From NCBI GenBank assembly GCA_035575035.1, contig DATLYH010000057.1, positions 1-6,534 on the forward strand: 6,534 nt of DNA, in the 5' to 3' direction. Each line of letters starts with the position of its first letter. Position 1 is the first letter of the stretch. The DNA comes from DATLYH01 sp035575035 (GTDB lineage Bacteria; Planctomycetota; Planctomycetia; Gemmatales; Gemmataceae). The notes below the pieces were generated by a model. That model made no database searches and was not told where the DNA came from. It saw only the letters and a program-made list of their open reading frames with translations. This document shows, piece after piece, positions 1 through 6,534 of the stretch. The translations under genes were made by a program, and so were the position numbers.

Positions 1-977
1 GGTTGGCCGGCCTCGCCGGCACGCACGGCCCGCCGATGCCGCCGCCATGCCCAGAAGATGCCGGCTATGGTGATCAGGGTCATGGCAACCCACAGGGCTG
101 CCGGTGTCCCCCACCAGCGGTCGCGAATCGAGGGGTACAGCCAGCCGTGCAGCAGGAACAGGGTACTGTTCAGACTGGCGACGGTCAGCACCGCCGCCCA
201 GCGCCGCAGCAGGAGAATGAGGCCGCCGAACAGCGCGGGGAAGAGCATGGCCAGGATGGCGGCCGGCCCGCCGACCAGCACCGTCGGAATGACGGCGAAG
301 ACCGGACCTCGGCCGCACGAGGAGCAAGGAGCGAGAAACGAGGAAGGGAAAGAACCTCCCGCCTCGGGCCGTTCATCCTTCCTGGTGCCGCCGTCATCGT
401 TTTCCGGGACCTCGGGGCCGAGACCGGGCGGCTCCCGGGGGTCCGGCTCGGGTGGGGTTTTCTTGCCGGCGAGGGCATCGCCGATCACCTGCCGCAGTTC
501 GGCCGTGGTCCCCTTGAAGGTGCGGCGCAGGTACGGCTCGCAGTGGGTGAAGGCCCAGCGCACCGCGTCGGTATCACTCGACCGATGGCCGACCATCTGG
601 AACCAGGTGCCGTTGGTGTAGGCCAGCGCGTCGAAGCGGTCGCCGCGCTGCCGGACAAAGACGACCAAGGGTAGCTTCGGGGCCAGCCGCTTGAGCAGCT
701 GCGCGGGGTGTTTCGCCTTCTGGGCCGCCTGATCGCCGGTCAGGTTAACGGGCAGCCGGCGGAAGGGCGCTTTCCCCTTGAGGTCCTCATCAACGATCAG
801 GACCACCGACGGCCGGTCCGGGTCGAGGGCATCCACCTTGACGGTGAAGATGAACTGGCTGTCCGCCAGGATGCCGCGCAGCGGTGTCAGAGTGGTAATA
901 AACGCCTCCGTCCGCTGGGCCGCCAACCCCGCGACAGCCAGCAGCAAGGCCCCCACCCAGACAAACGATCGCCGCAT
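1..977 (-). CDS. Secreted/membrane-anchored protein of unknown function (C-terminus beyond window)
   Basis: An uninterrupted minus-strand frame gives 325 residues and runs off the left edge, so the C-terminus is missing. The ATG at 977 is supported by GGAGG eight bases upstream and by a clear signal peptide (MRRSFVWVGALLLAVAGLAA, residues 1-20). Residues 26-170 look like one soluble, exported domain: it opens FITTLTPLRGILADSQFIF, then has a strand-rich stretch ending VDEDLKGK, then LPLVVFVRQRGDRFDAL, and closes near THCEPYLRRTF. Residues 172-195 are a Pro/Glu/Asp-rich linker, and residues 199-221 are encoded by repeat DNA. From about 226 there are two or three hydrophobic segments (226-257, about 260-278, 293-311), followed by an Arg-rich, probably cytoplasmic stretch. 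The layout suggests an extracytoplasmic domain tethered to a membrane domain. I do not recognise the family and assign no function. The gene is divergent from the solute-binding protein gene and shares its upstream region. Confidence 0.85.
   Translation of the reverse strand, partial: MRRSFVWVGALLLAVAGLAAQRTEAFITTLTPLRGILADSQFIFTVKVDALDPDRPSVVLIVDEDLKGKAPFRRLPVNLTGDQAAQKAKHPAQLLKRLAPKLPLVVFVRQRGDRFDALAYTNGTWFQMVGHRSSDTDAVRWAFTHCEPYLRRTFKGTTAELRQVIGDALAGKKTPPEPDPREPPGLGPEVPENDDGGTRKDERPEAGGSFPSSFLAPCSSCGRGPVFAVIPTVLVGGPAAILAMLFPALFGGLILLLRRWAAVLTVASLNSTLFLLHGWLYPSIRDRWWGTPAALWVAMTLITIAGIFWAWRRHRRAVRAGEAGQ
317..344. repeat. Degenerate 4-copy heptanucleotide array inside a coding region
   Basis: Four consecutive 7-bp units with + strand consensus near ACGAGGA (units 1 and 4 are exactly ACGAGGA, units 2 and 3 are GCAAGGA and GCGAGAA) fill exactly 28 bp. 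The array lies in the minus-strand gene, in the linker just before its membrane segments (about residues 212-221), and does not break the frame. About 30 bp away, at 372-382, is TTCATCCTTCC, an 11-mer that also occurs at 5693-5703 inside the array in the Hsp70 gene, so the whole 317-382 stretch looks like repeat-derived DNA. Confidence 0.6.
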
Positions 978-985
978 CGTCGAGT

Positions 986-990
986 CCTCC
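986..990 (-). promoter_or_regulatory. Ribosome-binding site of the leftmost gene
   Basis: On the minus strand this reads GGAGG, eight bases before the ATG at 977. It fixes the start of a frame that would otherwise be hard to place because the gene is cut at the window edge. Confidence 0.7.
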
Positions 991-1005
991 CCTACGCGCA
1001 CCAAT

Positions 1006-1037
1006 AGTATACCGCGGTCGTCGCGTGGCGGTATAAT
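1006..1037. promoter_or_regulatory. Probable divergent promoter with 8-bp inverted repeat
   Basis: TATACCGC at 1008-1015 and GCGGTATA at 1028-1035 are perfect inverted copies separated by 12 bp. The right arm contains TATAAT (1032-1037), a consensus -10 facing the solute-binding protein gene. The left arm read on the minus strand gives TATACT (1011-1006), a good -10 facing the other gene. Leaders of roughly 30 and 20 nt would follow. No good -35 hexamer is present at the usual spacing for either direction, so an activator or another sigma factor may be involved. The symmetric arms could also be an operator for a dimeric regulator. Sequence is seen; function is inferred. Confidence 0.5.
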
Positions 1038-1076
1038 CGAGGAACAGGTATCCGGACATCTCCGCGAGACGCATCT

Positions 1077-3713
1077 ATGCGCGCTACCTCTAGCACAAGC
1101 ATCATCCCGCGAACCCGTCTCCTGGCCCGGTTGGTGCTGCCTATGTTGGTGGTGGCCGTCGGCGGCTGGTTCGCCGGCGTACCGGCCCAGGACCCGCCCA
1201 AGAAGCTGCCCAAGCCGGAAGAGTACGACCCGAACCCGCCCAAGCTCAAGCCGGTGCGCGACCCAGAGAAATCTGCGGCCAAAGATACGACTCCGCCGGC
1301 CGGTGAGGCGGGCGGCCAGCGTCAGCCGGCCGGTGAGCTGGCCGTCGCGGCCCGGCAGACCAACCATATGGTTCTTCGCCAGCTGTTCCTGAGCCTGGCC
1401 GTGCCGCACGATGTCGTCACCATGAGGCAGTCCGGCGCGCCCGTCAAGATCGAGCCGATCCCTCAGTACGTCGGCCCAAGGCCGCGGTTCAAGGACACCA
1501 TCAAGGTGCGTCGGCTCGGCTCCGACGGGACGCCGAGTTCCCAGGTGCGCAACCTGGCCGCCCACGAAATCCTCGGCATCGAGCCGTATGAGCAAATCGC
1601 CATCACCCAGGTCGAGAACTTTCTGAAGGAGCCCTACGACCGTCTGCCGGAGCAAGACCTGCGGTATCTGTCACGCCGTCAGATGCTGGAGGCGGCAGCG
1701 CAGACCCTGACGGCGGTGGTCCGCTTCCACGAGTCGGCCCGGGTGCTGGGCCAGCGCCAGGGCAAGGAGTGGGAGTCGGTGGAAAAGGCGCTCCGCAAGA
1801 AGCTGTTGGAGGTGGAAGTCGGGTATCTGGAAGAGCTGGCCCGCGCTAACGACTGGGATGCGGCGGTCGCGGCGGCCCGGCAGATGGTGGCCCGGTATCC
1901 TCAGACCGAAGACCGCGAGTTGCTCGCTGTGCCGCTGACCCGGATCATCGACCAGACGCTCAAGGCGGGCGGCGAAGACACGCCGCGCCTGGTCCAGCAG
2001 CGGTTGAAGACGCTCAACGAGCTGTTCCCCGGACTGAACCCAGCCAAACGCATCGGCGAGGGCTTGCGCCGCCAGGCGGAGCGGCTCTTCGCGGAGGCCA
2101 AGGAACTGGCCAACCGCGGCCGGACCAAGGAGGCCCAGGAGAAGCTCCACCAGGCCGAGGACCTCTGGCCCCAACTCCCCGGGCTGTACGACGCCCGCAT
2201 CAAGATGGAGAAATACCACTCTGTCCTGCGCGTCGGCGTCCGCGACCTGCCGGTCGAGTTGTCTCCGGCAACGGCCTGCACCGACAGTGAGCGCTGGGCG
2301 GTCGAGCTGCTCTTCGAGGGATTGGTGAAACTGACCTACGATCCGGAGACGGGGCAGCGTTACGAGCCCGGCCTGGCGGAGGGCCGGCCGCGGCTGATCC
2401 CCATGGGCCGGCAGTTCCAGATCGCCCGCGACGCCTACTGGTCCGACGGCCGGCAGGTGACCGGCGCTGACGTCCGCAGCACCGTGAACTTGCTTCGGGA
2501 CAAGAGCTGGATCGGCTACCGGCCGTCGTGGGCTGAGATGATCGAGGGGGTGCATCTCGGCGGCGACCCCTTCCAGGTCAGTCTCCTCTTGCGGCAGGGT
2601 TTCCTCGACCCGCTCTCGCTGATGACCTTCAAGATCCTGCCGCCGGACCTGACCTGGAAGAACCACGCCCCATTCGCCCGCAACCCGGTGGGGAGCGGCC
2701 CCTACCAGTACCACGGCCAGATGACGCAGGACGGCCGCACCTACGCCGTCTTTGTCGCCAACCCCAGCTACGGCCGACGGGTCAGCCGCCGCGGCCTCCC
2801 GCTCATCCGCGAGATCCACTTCGTCAAGAGCAATGACCCCGTCCACGACTTCAAGCAGCGCCGGCTCGACCTGCTGCTTGACCTGCCGGCCAAGAAGGTC
2901 CAGGAAGTGGCGCAGGTGGAGGGGGTGGTCGTTCCGCCGCCGATGCCCAACCGGCGGGTCTACTTCCTGGCGATCAACCACCGCCGGCCGGCTCTGCAAA
3001 ACCAGGATCTGCGCCGGGCGTTGGGCCTGGCGGTGCCGCGCCAGAAACTGCTTGACGAGTTCTTCCGCCCCAGGCCAGGCGTCGAGGTCCACCGGCCGCT
3101 GACCGGTCCCTACCCGGCCGACTCCTGGGCTGCCGAGCCGAGCATCCCCTCGCTCGACCGGCCCGACCAGGCGAAGGGACTCATCGGACAAGCAGCGAAG
3201 AAGGGGCTGCCATCAAAGCTGACGCTGAAGTTCCCTAACGACGATCCGCAAGTGGTGCAGGCGATGGAGTTCCTGTGCGCCCACCTGTCCAGCGAGCTAG
3301 GCATCACCATTGAGCCGGAGGCGTTGGAGCCGCATCGCCTGCGCGATGACGTCGAGCTGAACCACAGCTACGACCTGGCCTATTACCATTACGATTACCC
3401 CAGCGACGCCTACTGGCTCTGGCCGCTGTTCGACCCGAGCCCGGACGCCCGGAGGAGCGGCGGCAGCAACTACCTGGGCTACCGTGACGACGGCGAGTTG
3501 GTTCGCTGGTTCCGCGCCGCCATGATGCACCGCGATTTTCCGAAGGTGCAGGAATACACCCGGCTGATTCACGACCTGGTCCAGAGCAAGATGCTGCTCA
3601 TCCCCCTGTGGCAGCTTGACACCTGCATCGCCCTGCGCAAGGGCCTGAAGCCGACCAACATCGACCCGCTTTTGATCTTCACCGATGTCGAGCACTGGAC
3701 GCTGCGGCGTTAG
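1077..3713 (+). CDS. Exported ABC transporter family-5 solute-binding protein with N-terminal TPR-like region
   Basis: This 878-residue protein is predicted to be exported: basic residues at 12-18, a hydrophobic core at 19-34, and a likely cut after VPA-Q (37-38). Residues 39-90 are a Pro/Lys-rich tether with a short PAGE duplication. Residues about 200-375 are helical and TPR-like (for example YLEELARANDWDAAVAAARQ at 250-269, and a second such stretch at about 333-365). Residues about 382-870 match the SBP_bac_5 fold by its usual signposts in order: LLFEGLVKLTYDPETG at 411, AYWSDGRQVTGADVRSTV at 453, NPVGSGPYQY at 536, YFLAINHRRPAL at 629, then DLRRALGLAVPRQKLL at 644 and LLIPLWQLDTCIAL at 840. 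Such domains bind oligopeptides, dipeptides or similar ligands outside the membrane and hand them to an ABC permease. The domain alone is usually about 500 residues, so roughly 350 residues here are extra. No lipobox, permease or ATPase gene is visible nearby, so the ligand and even a transport role are uncertain. The start is set by the signal peptide; no Shine-Dalgarno sequence is obvious. Confidence 0.9.
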   Translation: MRATSSTSIIPRTRLLARLVLPMLVVAVGGWFAGVPAQDPPKKLPKPEEYDPNPPKLKPVRDPEKSAAKDTTPPAGEAGGQRQPAGELAVAARQTNHMVLRQLFLSLAVPHDVVTMRQSGAPVKIEPIPQYVGPRPRFKDTIKVRRLGSDGTPSSQVRNLAAHEILGIEPYEQIAITQVENFLKEPYDRLPEQDLRYLSRRQMLEAAAQTLTAVVRFHESARVLGQRQGKEWESVEKALRKKLLEVEVGYLEELARANDWDAAVAAARQMVARYPQTEDRELLAVPLTRIIDQTLKAGGEDTPRLVQQRLKTLNELFPGLNPAKRIGEGLRRQAERLFAEAKELANRGRTKEAQEKLHQAEDLWPQLPGLYDARIKMEKYHSVLRVGVRDLPVELSPATACTDSERWAVELLFEGLVKLTYDPETGQRYEPGLAEGRPRLIPMGRQFQIARDAYWSDGRQVTGADVRSTVNLLRDKSWIGYRPSWAEMIEGVHLGGDPFQVSLLLRQGFLDPLSLMTFKILPPDLTWKNHAPFARNPVGSGPYQYHGQMTQDGRTYAVFVANPSYGRRVSRRGLPLIREIHFVKSNDPVHDFKQRRLDLLLDLPAKKVQEVAQVEGVVVPPPMPNRRVYFLAINHRRPALQNQDLRRALGLAVPRQKLLDEFFRPRPGVEVHRPLTGPYPADSWAAEPSIPSLDRPDQAKGLIGQAAKKGLPSKLTLKFPNDDPQVVQAMEFLCAHLSSELGITIEPEALEPHRLRDDVELNHSYDLAYYHYDYPSDAYWLWPLFDPSPDARRSGGSNYLGYRDDGELVRWFRAAMMHRDFPKVQEYTRLIHDLVQSKMLLIPLWQLDTCIALRKGLKPTNIDPLLIFTDVEHWTLRR
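1295..1337 (+). repeat. Short in-frame direct repeat in the Pro-rich tether
   Basis: The 13-mer GCCGGCCGGTGAG occurs at 1295-1307 and again at 1325-1337, a 30-bp (10-codon) period. It encodes the two PAGE motifs (residues 74-77 and 84-87) of the tether of the solute-binding protein. It looks like a local duplication in a flexible linker, with no function of its own. Confidence 0.5.
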
Positions 3714-4291
3714 CCGCACCGGGAAGATGTCTGCGTCTCAGCCGGGATGGGCTCCGGGGGCAGCAGCGGCGGCGGGGCGGTCTGCGGCGGAACGGGGGTG
3801 GCTGGGGGTGCCCAGCGCGCGGCCGGCGGCACCGGCGTTGCCGGCACGGTCCCAGGAACAGGCACCAGGTGATAACCGATCTGGTCCAGCAGCCGCTGAC
3901 TGAGGGCCTCGTCGCCGAAGGTGGCCACCCGCACACAGACCCGGGTCGAAACCCCTTCTACCGGGATGCGGCTTGGCTCCGCCTCCACATAGACGCGGAG
4001 CCGGCTGCCGTCGGCGGTACGGCTGGTGATCGTTCCTCCGCCGGCCTCCTGCTCCAGGCTCTCCAGCGGCAGGCCGAGCTCGGTCAGCGCGGTCTGGGCG
4101 GCGGCCCAGACGTCCGTGTAGCTAGCGGGATAACTTCGGCAGACCTTCCCCTTGTAATAGGCGTAGCCCACCCCGCCGGCCGCGGCACCGGCACCAGCCG
4201 CCACCAGCAGACAGCCGCTGCCGGGCAACAGGACCGCCGCCGCCGCCAGACAGGCCGCCCGCCTCCGCCAGGTTCTCCATTCTCCCTGCAT
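3710..4291 (-). CDS. DUF3568-type lipoprotein with Pro-rich tail
   Basis: The product is about 193 residues. A basic start (RTWRRR) and the hydrophobic run ACLAAAAVLLP lead to GSGC, a relaxed lipobox with Cys 27 as likely lipidation site, followed by the Gly/Ala-rich stretch LLVAAGAGAAAGGVGYAYYKG. The core then reads YTDVWAAAQTALTELGLPLE, TITSRTADGSRLRVYVEAEP and VRVATFGDEALSQRLLDQI. This order (lipobox, GAGAGAG-like stretch, alpha/beta core, FGDEALS) is what I recall for DUF3568 proteins, whose function is unknown. From about residue 145 the protein is unusually Pro-rich and likely disordered. ATG at 4291 is chosen; a GTG at 4294 in the same frame would add one residue, and the GGAGGAGG just upstream could serve either. 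The gene is convergent with the solute-binding protein gene, overlapping it by 4 bp, and divergent from the Hsp70 gene. The family call rests on motif recognition only. Confidence 0.85.
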   Translation of the reverse strand: MQGEWRTWRRRAACLAAAAVLLPGSGCLLVAAGAGAAAGGVGYAYYKGKVCRSYPASYTDVWAAAQTALTELGLPLESLEQEAGGGTITSRTADGSRLRVYVEAEPSRIPVEGVSTRVCVRVATFGDEALSQRLLDQIGYHLVPVPGTVPATPVPPAARWAPPATPVPPQTAPPPLLPPEPIPAETQTSSRCG

Positions 4292-4295
4292 CACG

Positions 4296-4305
4296 CCCCT
4301 CCTCC
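4296..4305 (-). promoter_or_regulatory. Strong Shine-Dalgarno of the lipoprotein gene
   Basis: On the minus strand this reads GGAGGAGGGG, ending four bases before the ATG at 4291. It is the strongest ribosome-binding site in the window and supports that start, or the GTG three bases earlier. Confidence 0.7.
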
Positions 4306-4323
4306 GTCAAACATGGGGGCGGC

Positions 4324-4351
4324 AGTGTAACCATTCCCCGCCGCCGGGCAA
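4324..4351 (-). promoter_or_regulatory. Candidate sigma70-type promoter of the lipoprotein gene
   Basis: On the minus strand TTGCCC (4351-4346) and TACACT (4329-4324) are 16 bp apart and point at the lipoprotein gene, predicting a leader of about 25 nt. The match is moderate in GC-rich DNA, so this is a candidate only. Confidence 0.35.
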
Positions 4352-4361
4352 GGGCATTATC

Positions 4362-4391
4362 AGTCCGTAGTCCGTAGTCCGTAGTCCATAG
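4362..4391. repeat. 4-copy heptanucleotide array (AGTCCGT), left arm of an inverted pair
   Basis: Four 7-bp units AGTCCGT (the last is AGTCCAT) occupy 4362-4389 in the gap between the divergent lipoprotein and Hsp70 genes. The array is the inverted counterpart of the one at 4456-4484: 4363-4392 can pair with 4455-4484 with a single A-C mismatch in 30 positions and a 62-nt loop. Confidence 0.85.
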
Positions 4392-4432
4392 CAATGGTGG
4401 GGAGGGCCGCTGAAACAGTATCATGAGAAGGT

Positions 4433-4440
4433 GGAAGGAA
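4433..4440 (+). promoter_or_regulatory. Shine-Dalgarno-like sequence stranded ahead of the Hsp70 array
   Basis: GGAAGGAA lies 11 bases before an ATG at 4452, a normal spacing, but that ATG is in the wrong frame for the Hsp70. The in-frame Hsp70 ATG at 4489 is 48 bases downstream and has no Shine-Dalgarno of its own because the heptamer array fills its upstream region. Confidence 0.35.
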
Positions 4441-4455
4441 TCCGACCAACGATGG

Positions 4456-4484
4456 CTACGGACTACGGACTACGGACTACGGAC
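4456..4484. repeat. 4-copy heptanucleotide array (CTACGGA), right arm, abutting the Hsp70 start
   Basis: Four perfect 7-bp units CTACGGA occupy 4456-4483, ending five bases before the Hsp70 ATG. They are the reverse complement of the array at 4362-4391. The array is flanked by ATGGC on both sides (4452-4456 and 4489-4493; the left copy overlaps the array by one base). A frame opened at an ATG at 4423 reads through the array into Hsp70 without a stop, so it could also be coding. Confidence 0.9.
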
Positions 4485-4488
4485 GAAC

Positions 4489-6534
<2,046 letters not shown>

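Noticed and set aside
314..325. CxxC motif (Cys218, Cys221) in the leftmost protein as a possible redox site
   Set aside because: The two cysteines are encoded by the degenerate heptamer array and lie in a linker, with no thioredoxin-like context.
3..1392. Several plus-strand open frames of 99-223 residues
   Set aside because: They overlap the minus-strand gene with a signal peptide, Shine-Dalgarno site and membrane segments. The plus-strand translations look like shadow protein (Arg/Pro/Gly-rich, no motif).
1671..3191. A 506-residue minus-strand open frame
   Set aside because: It lies wholly antisense to the solute-binding protein gene, which shows clear family motifs. Long antisense frames are expected in DNA this GC-rich, and its translation has no recognisable domain.
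4362..4484. Inverted arrays as a CRISPR or an insertion sequence
   Set aside because: The 7-bp units have no spacers between them, and there is no transposase frame; the 62-nt core is too short to encode one.

Overview
The window is GC-rich and dense with genes, and it looks like chromosomal DNA of a planctomycete, perhaps Gemmataceae-like. That placement is inference. It rests on the gene types (a DUF3568-type lipoprotein, a long Hsp70-family protein unlike DnaK, secreted proteins with Pro-rich linkers), the mostly weak or absent Shine-Dalgarno sites on the + strand, and my general impression of such genomes. No 16S, marker gene or database match was available.

Layout: (1) positions 1-977, minus strand, hold a gene for a secreted, membrane-anchored protein of unknown function, cut off by the left edge. 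(2) A 99-bp gap holds an 8-bp perfect inverted repeat whose arms coincide with two outward-facing -10-like hexamers, so it is probably a shared divergent promoter. (3) 1077-3713, plus strand, encodes an 878-residue exported protein. Its C-terminal half is a family-5 (oligopeptide/dipeptide type) ABC solute-binding domain and its N-terminal half carries a Pro-rich tether and TPR-like helices. (4) 3710-4291, minus strand, is a convergent gene for a DUF3568-type lipoprotein whose stop codon overlaps that of gene 3. (5) 4292-4488 is a divergent intergenic region with two 4-copy heptanucleotide arrays in inverted orientation. (6) 4489-6534, plus strand, is an Hsp70-family (actin-fold ATPase) gene still open at the right edge.

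The genes do not form an obvious pathway: no ABC permease or ATPase lies beside the binding protein, and no DnaJ or GrpE lies beside the Hsp70. No CRISPR, RNA gene, insertion sequence or phage gene is visible.

The most interesting signal is the repeat DNA. Four arrays of a 7-bp unit, each about four copies (28 bp), occur within about 5.4 kb with three different unit sequences. Two sit within reading frames without breaking them, and two flank the Hsp70 start region as near-perfect inverted arms. The Hsp70 gene also carries two further palindromic elements in frame (5979-5998 and 6502-6527), each in a place that looks like a variable loop. This resembles a set of small palindromic or tandem elements that enter coding DNA in frame, and one array may have separated the Hsp70 start codon from its original ribosome-binding site.
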